Below are positions 47,987 through 57,173 of a stretch of DNA of 64,000 nucleotides, piece after piece. A program made the translations under genes and the position numbers. This DNA is from an uncultured Corynebacterium sp. GTDB lineage: Bacteria > Actinomycetota > Actinomycetes > Mycobacteriales > Mycobacteriaceae. Position 1 is the stretch's first letter. Each line of letters begins with the position of its first letter. The notes below the pieces were generated by a model that saw only the letters and a program-made list of their open reading frames with translations, was not told the DNA's origin and searched no databases. The stretch lies in contig NZ_CAMIGN010000011.1 of the NCBI RefSeq assembly GCF_946221935.1, positions 22,919 through 86,918 of the forward strand, given 5' to 3'.

Positions 47987-49114
47987 CTAGGCTCCGTCTG
48001 CAGCCCCCGCTGCTCTTTCCTCAGCCTGTTCTTCAGTCCGTTTTTCAGCCGCCTTCTCGGCCGACTTCTGAGCCGACTTCTGGGCCTTTCGCTCAGACCA
48101 CTGCCGAGCCCGCCTCTTAGCCCGGATCCACAGAACCAACACGACGGATGCTGCTGCCACAATAACACCCGCAACGATCAATGCAAGACCCCATTTGTCG
48201 GTGTGCCGCTGACCACTTACTTCCATGGCCTGATCCAGCATCGACGACGTCACCCTCTGTGGCGTCTTACCGTGGAACTTCAACAGGTTTTGCACTTCCT
48301 TGCCCGAGCTGTCTCGGTACGTGTCCTTGATGTCCTCCTCGACGCCGACCAGCAGACCCGATTTCGGCTCCACAGTTAGCTCTCGCCACCCCTCGTGGAA
48401 TAGCTGCGCACGCTGAGGCTTCCCATCCCCTCCCTCAACAGTGATGGTGTTGCGGATACCCGCATATTCCTTAGCTACGGACGTGGCAGGGATTTCCTGA
48501 CGGAACACGTAAAGCTCGTGATCGTGACCATCGGCAGTGGTCACCGTGCGAGTTCCAGTGAACTCGGCGGGCAACGCGCGACGTAGCGTCATATCGAAAT
48601 AGTCATAAGAACGCTGCTCCGTCCCCTGTGGGAACTTGGCCCAATAGCCGGCAATCTCTCCCTCAGTCGCGGGAGTAGCAGGAGTGTCGGATACCTTCGC
48701 TCCGCCCTTAGCCTCACCGGATCTACGATCCACAGTGAAGCTCCACACCTGTGCATCAAGCAGAGATTTCAGGTCGTCCTTGACGTCGGTGCGAGCCGTA
48801 GTGACGCCTACTCGAGCGCTCGCCTCCTCATCGGTCGCAGGCTCCTCCAAAGTGATCTTGAACTGCCTATTGACCGGCGCCGTAACGTCCTTCTTGCCAT
48901 CCAAGCCCTGGTAATTCGGCCCAATCACCGCCGCCGGATCGTTGAGGGTAATCGTCGTCGCAGCCAGGTCTAGCGGTACCGCTTTCTCGTTCGACACCAC
49001 CTTCGGAAGCATGACGCCCACAGTAATCAGCGCAACGCCAATCAGTGCACCGAGCGCACCCAGTATGTAGAGGCCTTTGCCGGTCCCTTTCGTGGAGCTG
49101 GAATCTTTCGTCAC
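47987..49114 (-). CDS. DUF3068 (PorA-family-like) membrane protein
   Basis: A 375-residue protein with a short cytoplasmic N-terminus, one membrane segment at about 15-37 (LYILGALGALIGVALITVGV), a large extracytoplasmic domain (residues 40-315), a second membrane segment at about 318-340, and a Lys/Glu/Ala-rich cytoplasmic tail. The outer domain contains YDYFDMTLRRALPAEFTG and ELYVFRQEIP, which fit DUF3068. Its place between rplL and rpoB recurs in corynebacteria, from memory. It is transcribed toward rpoB with a 273-base gap. Function is not established. Confidence 0.85.
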   Translation of the reverse strand: MTKDSSSTKGTGKGLYILGALGALIGVALITVGVMLPKVVSNEKAVPLDLAATTITLNDPAAVIGPNYQGLDGKKDVTAPVNRQFKITLEEPATDEEASARVGVTTARTDVKDDLKSLLDAQVWSFTVDRRSGEAKGGAKVSDTPATPATEGEIAGYWAKFPQGTEQRSYDYFDMTLRRALPAEFTGTRTVTTADGHDHELYVFRQEIPATSVAKEYAGIRNTITVEGGDGKPQRAQLFHEGWRELTVEPKSGLLVGVEEDIKDTYRDSSGKEVQNLLKFHGKTPQRVTSSMLDQAMEVSGQRHTDKWGLALIVAGVIVAAASVVLVLWIRAKRRARQWSERKAQKSAQKSAEKAAEKRTEEQAEERAAGAADGA

Positions 49115-49203
49115 TTCTCTGCCACCATCTGCGTTTTAGTTCTTTCGCATACCCACAACAGCAAGCACGCTTTCAATATTGTCCTCCTAGCGTAGCAAGG
49201 CAA

Positions 49204-49245
49204 CAAAAAACCGCCGGAAACCACAAAAAGTGATTCCCAGCGGTT
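49204..49245 (-). terminator. Rho-independent terminator after rplL
   Basis: On the minus strand AACCGCTGGGAATCAC pairs with GTGGTTTCCGGCGGTT (some mismatches) and is followed by TTTTTTG. It separates the rplJL operon from the DUF3068 gene and rpoB. Confidence 0.88.
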
Positions 49246-49297
49246 TAGTTCAATCGCACCGTCGGCACGTGGCCGACGTGCGGAAAGTAAGACGAGC

Positions 49298-49684
49298 TTA
49301 CTTGAGGGAGACCTTAGCGCCAGCCTCTTCCAGCTTGGTCTTAGCAGCCTCAGCGTCGTCCTTGGAAGCAGCCTCCAGGATGGCCTTCGGAGCACCCTCA
49401 ACCAGCTCCTTAGCCTCCTTCAGGCCCAGGCCGGAGACGATCTCGCGGACAACCTTAATAACGCCGATCTTCTTAGCGCCTGCGTCCTCCAGAACGACGT
49501 CGAACTCGTCCTTCTCCTCAGCAGCAGCGCCGCCCTCAGCAGCACCAGCGGCAGCAACGGCAGCAACCGGAGCAGCAGCGGTAACGTCGAAGACCTCTTC
49601 GAACTCCTTAACAAACTCAGACAGTTCGATGAGGGTCATTTCCTTGAAAGCCTCGATGAGCTCGTCCTTGGTGAGCTTAGCCAT
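49298..49684 (-). CDS. rplL: 50S ribosomal protein L7/L12
   Basis: A 128-residue stalk protein that recruits translation GTPases. The N-terminal dimerisation helix pair starts MAKLTKDELIEAFKEM; an Ala/Glu-rich hinge follows; the C-terminal domain has VLEDAGAKKIGVIKVVRE and GLKEAKELVEGAPKA. The ATG at 49684 gives the family length; an open extension of 20 codons upstream is not part of the protein. Confidence 0.98.
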   Translation of the reverse strand: MAKLTKDELIEAFKEMTLIELSEFVKEFEEVFDVTAAAPVAAVAAAGAAEGGAAAEEKDEFDVVLEDAGAKKIGVIKVVREIVSGLGLKEAKELVEGAPKAILEAASKDDAEAAKTKLEEAGAKVSLK

Positions 49685-49778
49685 GATGGCATCCTTTCGT
49701 AGTTGCGCCGGAGGGTCAGAAAGTGTTGGTGACCCAACCGGCAAAGTGGTTTATGTCTTATGTGTGTGGGGAAGGAAC

Positions 49779-50294
49779 TTACTGTTCCTTCTTCTCCTGC
49801 AGTGCAGCGGCCAGGCGTGCAACCTGGGATGCTGGTGCGTTGAACAGGCCTGCGGCCTTTGCCAAGGAACCCTGCATGGCACCGGCCAGCTTGGCCAGCG
49901 TGGTTTCGCGATTGTCCAGCTCGGCGATTGCCTCAACCTGAGCTGCATCAATCGTGGCACCGTCCATGTAGCCACCCTTGATCACGAAGTTCTTGTGATC
50001 CTTGCCGAAGTCCTTCATAGCCTTCGCAGCATCTACGGCCTCGCCGTTGATGAATGCGATAGCAGTCGGACCAGTCAGCAGGGACTCATCAAGCTCAATG
50101 CCAGCTTCGCGTGCAGCCAGCTTGATCATGGTGTTCTTGGCGACGGAGTAGGTAACTTCCGAACCCAGAGCGCGACGCAGCTCGGTGGTCTCAGCCACAG
50201 ACAGGCCACGGTACTCGGTCAACAGAGTGGACTCAGCCTGCTCGAAGCGTGCCTTGAGCTCTTCCAGCGAAGCGGTGTTCTTCGGATTAGCCAT
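49779..50294 (-). CDS. rplJ: 50S ribosomal protein L10
   Basis: A 171-residue protein that anchors the L7/L12 stalk. It begins MANPKNTASLEELKARFEQA and includes YRGLSVAETTELRRAL and VAKNTMIKLAAREAGI. It is followed by rplL after a 94-base spacer and preceded by a structured leader typical for L10 autoregulation. Confidence 0.97.
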   Translation of the reverse strand: MANPKNTASLEELKARFEQAESTLLTEYRGLSVAETTELRRALGSEVTYSVAKNTMIKLAAREAGIELDESLLTGPTAIAFINGEAVDAAKAMKDFGKDHKNFVIKGGYMDGATIDAAQVEAIAELDNRETTLAKLAGAMQGSLAKAAGLFNAPASQVARLAAALQEKKEQ

Positions 50295-50747
50295 ACTCTC
50301 GCCTCCTTCCTGATGTATACGGTGTACGTTTTACGCAATACGTCCACCGACGATCATTGTTGAAGGGCAACACTGTACATAAACGACAAAGCGCCTTGTT
50401 TTCCGGCGTGATACGCAAGAAGCACAAGGCGCATTCGTAGGATCCCCGGCTTTTAAAGGCTGGAATCCGATCCGAACGTCTAATCGTGTTACCTGCGTGG
50501 GCCGTCATCTATGACGATGATCCTTCAATCTCCTGTCCACATTCTCCCTTTCAAGGAATATGTAGACGGTGATGACCGACGGTCTTCGGTGAAAACTTGA
50601 CGTTGCTGATCTCGTTGTTGATCTAGTCAAACTTCCTCGAAGGAGGTTACACCCCTGTTCACAACTTCTCCAAATCGCGGCTTTTACCTCTATCAATTCT
50701 TTCGTTTACAAAACTTGAGGATACTCATTTAGTTATCCTTGGGTTTT
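50295..50747. other. L10 leader and divergent promoters
   Basis: This roughly 450-base gap holds the L10 mRNA leader (minus strand, stem at 50391-50432) and, on the plus strand, TATCCT at 50734-50739, a -10 only eight bases before the ATG of the hydrolase gene. No additional gene is apparent. Confidence 0.6.
50391..50432 (-). promoter_or_regulatory. Putative L10 leader stem-loop (rplJL autoregulation)
   Basis: GCGCCTTGT and ACAAGGCGC form a perfect 9-bp stem about 100-140 bases before the rplJ start, beside a second weaker stem (CCGGCTTTTAAAGGCTGG, about 50446-50463). L10 leaders bind free L10-L12 complex and reduce rplJL expression. Position and structure fit; I did not model the kink-turn. 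Confidence 0.6.
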
Positions 50748-51668
50748 ATGGACGCATTTATCCCCAAGTTCCTATCCAGCCTGCGACGCGACAATCCCCT
50801 ACCGGAGGGCGTCAATAAATGGGAAGAACCTTTAGACGGCAGAACACCAACGGTGCTGATCCACGGCACGTGGCTGAATGCTTATAACACGTGGGATTAC
50901 ATCGCCAAACACCTCATCGCGGCGGGCCACCCCGTTTTTGCCGTGAACTACGGCAAGGATCGATCCGCGATCACAGGAAAAGCCGCGGGCGTATATGCGA
51001 ACAATTTCCTGCGCACCTCCCAACTGGAGGTCGCAGCCTTTATCGACGAGGTTATCGAGCGCACAGGGGCGCAGAAGGTGAACCTTGTGGGACACTCGCA
51101 GGGAGTCGCTCAGGCGCGCCTTTACCTCTCCGATTCCGGCGGTGCGGATCGGGTGGACGTGGCTCGCAATAAAGTGGCTCGACTGATCGGCGTAGGGCCG
51201 GCACACCATGGCACCACGTTGTCTGGCGTATCGACACTGGGCGACCGGATCGACCCGAACAATAAGCTTGCTGGGTTCTTGGAGAAGTTCCTTGGTGGTG
51301 CCGCTATCGACCAGCGCGTCGGCAGTGAGTTCGGTGATTACCTGAACCGCGAAGGCGACACCACGCCGGGCGTCGACTACACGATGATTACGGCCAAGTA
51401 CGACGGTATTGCGACGCCCCGTTTGAAGCAGGTGATGGTTGCGGGTGAAGGCGCCCGGGTGCGCAACCTGAGTGTGCAGGATGGTAACCCGCTGGATCTA
51501 TCGGGGCACCTGGCAATGCTGTATTCGCCGCGCGTGGTTGATTTGATTTTGGAAGCTCTGGCACCGGGCGACGACGGCCCAGAGACTTACCGTGCAGCCA
51601 ACCCGCTGAAGCGCGGGATGGTGCTGCCTTTGATGGGAGAGTTCCGGCTGCCGCGGAGGCGCGGTTAG
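50748..51668 (+). CDS. Lipase-like alpha/beta hydrolase
   Basis: A 306-residue class-2-lipase-type hydrolase. The oxyanion region is TVLIHGTWLNAYNTWD, the nucleophile elbow VNLVGHSQGV, and after the strand comes VGPAHHGTTLSG, typical for triacylglycerol or wax-ester hydrolases of actinobacteria. A candidate acid is in AKYDGIATP and the final His in LSGHLAML. There is no signal peptide. I chose ATG 50748 because a -10 (TATCCT) sits eight bases before it, which suggests a leaderless mRNA; a TTG three codons upstream is possible. Its stop codon overlaps the convergent surface-protein gene stop by four bases, with no terminator between. Confidence 0.82.
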   Translation: MDAFIPKFLSSLRRDNPLPEGVNKWEEPLDGRTPTVLIHGTWLNAYNTWDYIAKHLIAAGHPVFAVNYGKDRSAITGKAAGVYANNFLRTSQLEVAAFIDEVIERTGAQKVNLVGHSQGVAQARLYLSDSGGADRVDVARNKVARLIGVGPAHHGTTLSGVSTLGDRIDPNNKLAGFLEKFLGGAAIDQRVGSEFGDYLNREGDTTPGVDYTMITAKYDGIATPRLKQVMVAGEGARVRNLSVQDGNPLDLSGHLAMLYSPRVVDLILEALAPGDDGPETYRAANPLKRGMVLPLMGEFRLPRRRG

Positions 51669-54418
51669 CGCTCCTGGCCTTCAGCCCAGCCGTCCTCCTC
51701 ATAGGTGCCTTCTGCATAGGCCTGCTCAGCGCGGTCCCGGCTGATTTCCCGGTAGGCCTGCAGAAGTTGCATGGTGTGAGCGCGCTGCATATTGCGTGCC
51801 GCCACAAAGAAGAGCAATGCGCCACCGAGAAGCCCCATCAGGCCTAGCCCCAACAGGAAACCAGTGGTCCAGCCACCGCTGGTGAGGGAATCCAGGAAGG
51901 ATTCGGCGGCAGTCTTTTTGGTCTCCACGTTCTGTGCACCATCGGAGTGCGCAGGTGCGGCGTTGCCATTGTGCTGTCCCTGGGCGGCGTTGATGCGGTG
52001 AATGCCACCACCGCCACCGGCTTCTTCACCTGCTGCCTCGCCCTCGACGCTGCCGGCTTCTTCGGCGATTCCAGCATCCCCAGCACCACTGTCCGAGGCG
52101 GAGGCGATGTCACCACCAGCAGAACCGCTAGACACATCCGCCGCTCCATTGCTACCCCCGGTAGAACCGCCACTCACGGAGTGTCCACCACCAGTACCAC
52201 TGCCGCTCGTTCCGTTGGAACCGGAGCCATTACTTGCACCACCATTGGATGCAGCGCTCGCAGCGTTGGAGTGTCCATTGGACATACCGGTCGCTGTGCC
52301 GCTGGATGCGCCGGTCGCTGTACCGCTCGCTCCGCCATCGCCGCTTGCACCATTGCCTACACCACCCGCGGCGGTGTTGCCGGAGTTGTTCTTAGCATCC
52401 GACTGTGGAGACTTGTTGTTTCCACGCAGTGCCTCGATACCACCGACAATCGTGTCCATGTACTTGCCGATCTTCACGTTCTCGCTATCGAGATGCTTCT
52501 GGAGCTCCTGCAGTTCCTCGAGCCCAGACTTACCGTTCTTTGCGTTACCTTCTTCACCGCAACTGTCCTTGATGACGAAGAAGGTCTCTAGCTCCCTATC
52601 GAACTTCTTGCCATCCACGGTGGTGCCTTCGTAGCGGAAGACGACTCGATACGCACCCGGCTTGGTGAAGAGGAACTGCTGGTGATTGTGAGCGCCCACC
52701 GAATAGTGGAGCTTGTTTTCACGGTGCTCGGAATCGAGGCGGAGTCGGGTATCCAAGCCAGTGGATTCCAATGTCACCATTCGACCCGGCCCCTCGAAAT
52801 CCTTAATGGAGAGGTCCACTCCTTCCTTCGCGGAGTTCAGGTGCTCGGTGGAAAAGCCCAGCCACGGAACATCGCGGTTTTCTTGCTGCGCCTGTGGCAA
52901 GGAAATGGCGCTCTTGCCCAGCTCCTCGCGGTACTCATCCGGCACGCGCACCTTAGCCTTTGGACTATTAACCAGGAAGATGAAGCTGCCGGACTCGCGT
53001 TCCTGAACATTTGCCGGATCCGCACCGTCTTTGAGGAAGGTGTGCGGGTCTGCATCCGAAGCATCATTGGTACCCACGCCTAGATCCATGTGGCCGCTGG
53101 GGATCACCGCTCTCTCAGTACCTTCATTGGATCCAAAGGCCTCGTCAATCTCCCCACGGACTTCCTCATCGGAGACCTCCTTCGGAGTCTCGCAGGAGGT
53201 TTCCGTTTCCTCCGTGCCATCCTCGGGATCGGTCGGCTCCTCGGCACCTTCTTCACCGGTTCCGGCATCTCCGGAATCCCCGGTTGTGGGATCAGTCCCC
53301 TCGGTCGAATCAGTCGGAGCCGTGGGATCGGCCGGATCAGCCGGATCTGTAGATTCAGTATCCGAAGGCTGCCCCGGCTTATCCCCCTCATCCGGCTTCT
53401 CCTTGTCAAAGGGCGCGACGGGCTTTGTGATCTTCTCCAATCCCGTCGTTGTTCCCTCCGGCAATCCCACCTGCTTGTCGCTACCCACCAGCCAATTGAT
53501 GGTGCGCTCAGCGGACTTGACGGTGGTGCCGTCGGACTTCTTCACATCCCAAGCCATCGTCAGCTGGTACAGCCCCGCTTTAGAGAAAGTCCAGTTGAAG
53601 TGTCCATGCCCACCGACCTCATAGTCATAGTCTTTGAGGCCATCCTTGGTGGAAAGCACGCGCTCTGGGGTAGGCGTGCCGGAATTGTGGAAGAAGACCT
53701 CCATGTTGCCGGGACCGGAGAACTTCTTCATGTGGAAGTGCAACGCCCCCTCTGCGAAGTCCTTTGGCACCTCTACCTCATGTGCCGGATCAAAGGCACC
53801 CAGGCCGGCCCAGATAGGGCGCCATTGGGAGGAAAAGTCCACGGCCTGCGGGGCATTCCACAACACCGTACCGGGCTTACCCAGGAAGGACAGCGCCTTC
53901 TTGTTCGGCACCTTAATGCGGGAGACTTCCCTACCGTCAACTGCGTCGGGCGCCAGGCGCAGGCAGACGTCGTCGGCCGGAACGGGTTGCTGCCCGTCCA
54001 CGACCATCACATCCGGCTTACCTTTGTTGTACGTGCCGTAGATCGCATCAACATGCGCCTTGTACAGCAATTTTTTGCCTGCGCACACATGCGGTTTACC
54101 AGTTGCAGTGTTCTTTACATCCTTCCCCACGGTCGGCCCGCTGCTGACCTCGCCGGGCTTGTGTCCCGTCGGCGTCGCCTGCGCCCGCTGCAGGATATCG
54201 GCGGTCTGATGGTCACTGCGTAGTGGTGACGCCGCATTCCACGCACCGAACACCACCGTCAACACCAGCACTCCCAATACCGCCAACATGGACTTGGCCG
54301 CCCACATCATCCGCGCGGATTTATGCTGGCTGCGCTTGAGCTCGGCAAGGTGTGCCCGTTCAAGGCCATTCAGCTGCTTCGACCGCAGCTGCTTGAGAAG
54401 ATCACGCTTATTCTGCAT
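51665..54418 (-). CDS. Large anchored-repeat surface protein associated with the ABC transporter
   Basis: A 917-residue membrane-anchored protein, last gene of the operon. A charged cytoplasmic N-terminus (38 residues) precedes a membrane segment (MLAVLGVLVLTVVFGAWNA). Two copies of the GHxD...HxH repeat follow: copy 1 at about 115-325 (AHVDAIY, GPGNMEVFFHNSG, HGHFNWTFSKAGLY) and copy 2 at about 445-640 (GHMDLG, VPWLGFSTE, GPGRMV, HNHQQFLFTKPGAY), joined by a Pro/Thr/Glu-rich linker (TDPADPADPTAPTDSTEG). A long Gly/Ser/Asn low-complexity stretch leads to a C-terminal membrane helix near 865 and a cytoplasmic acidic tail. Its start overlaps the permease stop. It fits the ABC-transporter-associated repeat protein family (TIGR03773 from memory). 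Confidence 0.85.
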   Translation of the reverse strand: MQNKRDLLKQLRSKQLNGLERAHLAELKRSQHKSARMMWAAKSMLAVLGVLVLTVVFGAWNAASPLRSDHQTADILQRAQATPTGHKPGEVSSGPTVGKDVKNTATGKPHVCAGKKLLYKAHVDAIYGTYNKGKPDVMVVDGQQPVPADDVCLRLAPDAVDGREVSRIKVPNKKALSFLGKPGTVLWNAPQAVDFSSQWRPIWAGLGAFDPAHEVEVPKDFAEGALHFHMKKFSGPGNMEVFFHNSGTPTPERVLSTKDGLKDYDYEVGGHGHFNWTFSKAGLYQLTMAWDVKKSDGTTVKSAERTINWLVGSDKQVGLPEGTTTGLEKITKPVAPFDKEKPDEGDKPGQPSDTESTDPADPADPTAPTDSTEGTDPTTGDSGDAGTGEEGAEEPTDPEDGTEETETSCETPKEVSDEEVRGEIDEAFGSNEGTERAVIPSGHMDLGVGTNDASDADPHTFLKDGADPANVQERESGSFIFLVNSPKAKVRVPDEYREELGKSAISLPQAQQENRDVPWLGFSTEHLNSAKEGVDLSIKDFEGPGRMVTLESTGLDTRLRLDSEHRENKLHYSVGAHNHQQFLFTKPGAYRVVFRYEGTTVDGKKFDRELETFFVIKDSCGEEGNAKNGKSGLEELQELQKHLDSENVKIGKYMDTIVGGIEALRGNNKSPQSDAKNNSGNTAAGGVGNGASGDGGASGTATGASSGTATGMSNGHSNAASAASNGGASNGSGSNGTSGSGTGGGHSVSGGSTGGSNGAADVSSGSAGGDIASASDSGAGDAGIAEEAGSVEGEAAGEEAGGGGGIHRINAAQGQHNGNAAPAHSDGAQNVETKKTAAESFLDSLTSGGWTTGFLLGLGLMGLLGGALLFFVAARNMQRAHTMQLLQAYREISRDRAEQAYAEGTYEEDGWAEGQER

Positions 54419-55289
54419 CAGTAGCTACCACCTGTGAGGGGTTGTTGGATTGTTTGGCGGCGCGAATGGGCGTCGCTAGGAAGAAAGAGAGGAGGAAAAC
54501 GAGGGTGAGCACCAGGACGATCGTCGCACCCGTGGGCACATCAATGGCCCATGAGACATACACGCCGACGAAGGAACCGACCGTGCCGATGAACGCACTC
54601 AAGCCCATCATCACGACCAGTCGGTCGGTCCATAGACGTGCAGCAGCAGCCGGGGTAATCAGCAATGCAAGCACCAGGATGTTGCCCACGGTGCGCACCG
54701 ACATCACCACTGCAGCTGTGACAGCCAGGTACAACACCACATCGATCAGCAACACGCGGATTCCCATGGCAGCTGCTGTCTCGCGATCGACGGAGACGGC
54801 AACGATCTCTTTGTGCAAGGCAGCCACCACAACGATCACGGTGACTCCGACGACGGCGCTGAAGATGATGTCCTCGTTGGACACACCCGTAATAGAGCCG
54901 AAAAGGAAGCTATTCAGGCTGGCCGTGTAGCCCTGCACCTTCGAGATCACGACCAACCCCAGCGCAAAGGCTGCTGCGAAGAAAATACCGATGACCGTGT
55001 CCTCTTTGACACGCCTGCGCTGCGAGAACAGGGCGATCAGCAAAGCGACCACGGCACCGGCGATTGCACCACCGGCGATGACAGAAAACTGCAAAGCAAA
55101 AGCGATTGCGAGGCCGGGGAACACGGCATGTGCCACCGCATCACCGATAAAAGCCATACCGCGCAACACCACATGGGTTCCGATAACGCCACAGACCAAT
55201 GCAGAAAGCACCGCCACAAGCAGCGCCTTCGGGAGGAAAGCCAACGCAGGGTTGGTCAGGTCAGCCAAGAATTGGGAGAAGGAAATCAT
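54408..55289 (-). CDS. ZnuB/TroC-type metal ABC permease of the anchored-repeat transporter
   Basis: A 293-residue ABC-3 family permease with about eight membrane helices. Landmarks: VCGVIGTHVVLRGMAFIGDA and AHAVFPGLAIAFAL near the N-terminus, and the central LDLLLFGSITGVSNED-like region (here LNSFLFGSITGVSNED). Such permeases pass zinc or manganese. The start overlaps the ATPase gene by four bases, and the stop overlaps the next gene by eleven. Confidence 0.92.
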   Translation of the reverse strand: MISFSQFLADLTNPALAFLPKALLVAVLSALVCGVIGTHVVLRGMAFIGDAVAHAVFPGLAIAFALQFSVIAGGAIAGAVVALLIALFSQRRRVKEDTVIGIFFAAAFALGLVVISKVQGYTASLNSFLFGSITGVSNEDIIFSAVVGVTVIVVVAALHKEIVAVSVDRETAAAMGIRVLLIDVVLYLAVTAAVVMSVRTVGNILVLALLITPAAAARLWTDRLVVMMGLSAFIGTVGSFVGVYVSWAIDVPTGATIVLVLTLVFLLSFFLATPIRAAKQSNNPSQVVATDAE

Positions 55290-56020
55290 TGTGACAACCC
55301 CACTCCCCGCAGCAATGGCGAATCAGGTTGAACGTCAAAAGTCTCCATCCATGGCTCCGCATCCTGCAGTTCGCTAGGCGAGCCATCCGCGATAATCCGC
55401 CCGTTCAGCAACACCAGGCGATCGCATACATGCACCGCCTGTGCGAGGTCATGGGTGACCATGAGGATGCTCATGCCATCGGCGGCCAAGGACTGCAGGA
55501 TCTCCACCAAAGCTTCGATGCTGGGGAAATCCATGCCTGTGAAAGGCTCGTCCAATAGCAGCAGAGTGGGTTCCACGGCCAGGGCGCGGGCTACCAGCAC
55601 GCGCTGACGCTGGCCGCCGGAGAGCTGTCCGATGGGCCGATCCGCCAAATGTTGCAGATTTACACGCTTCAGGGCATGTGCCGTCGCTGCGAAGTCCGCC
55701 CGGCGGGACCTGCGCAGCGGACCGATGAGGCCGGCACGGCCATTGAGTACCGTGTGGCGCACGTCGATGGGATAGTCCCATGCGAACTCGTGGCGCTGTG
55801 GAACATAGCCCACGCTGGCGGCCTTGATGCTACCTTTGGTACGCGGAATTAGCCCCAGGATGCTGCGCATCAACGTGGTCTTGCCCGCGCCGTTCGGCCC
55901 CAGCAGGCCAATCAGCTCACCGGGACGTGCCTCCAGGTTCACGTCGGTGAGGATTTGCCGTCCCGCCAGGCGCACGTGCAGGTCCGCTATCTGGAGTGCG
56001 GTCACTTCAGCTGACCCCAC
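55286..56020 (-). CDS. ZnuC-type ABC ATPase of the anchored-repeat transporter
   Basis: A 244-residue ATPase. Walker A GPNGAGKTTLMRS, Q-loop region YVPQRHEFAWDYP, signature LSGGQRQRVLVARA, Walker B LLLLDEPFTGMD, and switch VTHDLAQAV. Its start lies inside the end of the upstream surface-protein gene (19-base overlap), so synthesis is coupled. Energises the permease encoded just downstream. Confidence 0.93.
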   Translation of the reverse strand: MGSAEVTALQIADLHVRLAGRQILTDVNLEARPGELIGLLGPNGAGKTTLMRSILGLIPRTKGSIKAASVGYVPQRHEFAWDYPIDVRHTVLNGRAGLIGPLRRSRRADFAATAHALKRVNLQHLADRPIGQLSGGQRQRVLVARALAVEPTLLLLDEPFTGMDFPSIEALVEILQSLAADGMSILMVTHDLAQAVHVCDRLVLLNGRIIADGSPSELQDAEPWMETFDVQPDSPLLRGVGLSQ

Positions 56021-57060
56021 AGTTCGTCCTCAATGCGCTTGCGCTCCTTGGCGCCCTTTCGCAGGGAAAGGAAACCCAGCACTAATACCGCGACGACCAC
56101 CACGCCCACACCAACGAGGATCCACGGCAGGGCGGAAGAGCTCTTCTCCGAGGAGTCCTCGTCGCTGGCGTTGTTCGAATTTCCGTCGGCGTCGTTGTTG
56201 GAGTTGGAATTGTTGGCATTGGCAGCGTTGGCGTCACCCGAAGAAGCAGCACCGGCCTTCGGCAGCTCGCCTTCCCAACCAGAGTTCTGGGCCTCAACAG
56301 GGTCCACTCCCACAGCGAAGGTAAGCACCTTCGTCGTGGTCTTCTCAGAGCCATCCTTCATCTTCACTCGCACTCCCATCGCAACGCGATGCACTCCCGG
56401 CTCGGTAAAAACCCAGTTCGCGTGGGTGTGCGTATTGAGATCCACCCAGAGATCCTGCGGAGTGGGCTGCGCGGAGTTCCACAGCTCCTGGGGCTTTTCG
56501 AAACCACCGGCCTGCAGGAACATGCTCATCTGTCCCGGCCCCTGGTGACCCAGGTACTCCATGGTCACACCGCGGTTTGCCTGTGCGATCAGTGCCGGGG
56601 ATTGCGTGTTCCATCCCAGCCACGGCACGCCCTGCACCTCGGTCTGCGGCAACACCCAGACTTCCTGCCCCGGCTGTGCGCCGGTGAACTCATAACCGCC
56701 ATCGGCGGGCAGCTGCTGCTTGGCCTTGTCGGATACGTCGAAGACGACGTCATCCAACACACGCCACACGGGCTTTTCTTCCGCATCGTCGCGCAGCTGC
56801 ACATCCAGCTTTCCACCGTCCAAGCGCATGCCCAGGTCCGCATGGCCGCGATCGAATACATGCGCAGTGCCGGCGGGGATGTGCTCTTCCTTGTCCGTCA
56901 CAGTTTGCTTCAGCGCGGGGTCTTCTGCTCCCTGCGCCCCTTGCGCCGCTGCCACCGGCAGAACCACTGGAGAGCCTGCTGCTAATACTCCCCCGGCTAG
57001 CAGCATGGCCGTCGCCGGCGCCAGGAAAACCTTAGCTGCGGAGTTCTTGTTTGTTGCCAT
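56002..57060 (-). CDS. Anchored-repeat surface protein, single repeat
   Basis: A 352-residue exported protein. Signal sequence residues 1-40 (MLLAGGVLAAGSPVVLPVAAA). One complete repeat covers about 60-260: GHADLGMRL, EVWVLPQTEVQGVPWLGWNTQ region, GPGQMSMFLQAGG, HTHANWVFTEPGVH and the closing FAVGVD. An Asn/Ser/Asp-rich spacer and one C-terminal membrane helix (WILVGVGVVVVAVLVLGFLS) with a basic tail follow; no LPxTG motif. It probably presents ligand at the membrane next to the transporter. Confidence 0.87.
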   Translation of the reverse strand: MATNKNSAAKVFLAPATAMLLAGGVLAAGSPVVLPVAAAQGAQGAEDPALKQTVTDKEEHIPAGTAHVFDRGHADLGMRLDGGKLDVQLRDDAEEKPVWRVLDDVVFDVSDKAKQQLPADGGYEFTGAQPGQEVWVLPQTEVQGVPWLGWNTQSPALIAQANRGVTMEYLGHQGPGQMSMFLQAGGFEKPQELWNSAQPTPQDLWVDLNTHTHANWVFTEPGVHRVAMGVRVKMKDGSEKTTTKVLTFAVGVDPVEAQNSGWEGELPKAGAASSGDANAANANNSNSNNDADGNSNNASDEDSSEKSSSALPWILVGVGVVVVAVLVLGFLSLRKGAKERKRIEDELWGQLK

Positions 57061-57173
57061 TATTCTTTTCCTCTTGTCGTCTGACTTTTGTGTTCGTCGG
57101 TTGTTCTAAAAGTTCTTGAAGGACGTCTTCGGCGCTTCGCCCGCGTGACCATCGACCCCACTGCGACTGCGGA

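Noticed and set aside
51990..52400. Gly/Ser/Asn-rich stretch as a tandem DNA repeat or CRISPR-like array
   Set aside because: The DNA has no regular unit length; it encodes a low-complexity linker in the large surface protein.
57088..57173. Short plus-strand frame near the binding-protein gene as a separate gene
   Set aside because: It continues as antisense of the lipoprotein gene and shows no domain or ribosome site.
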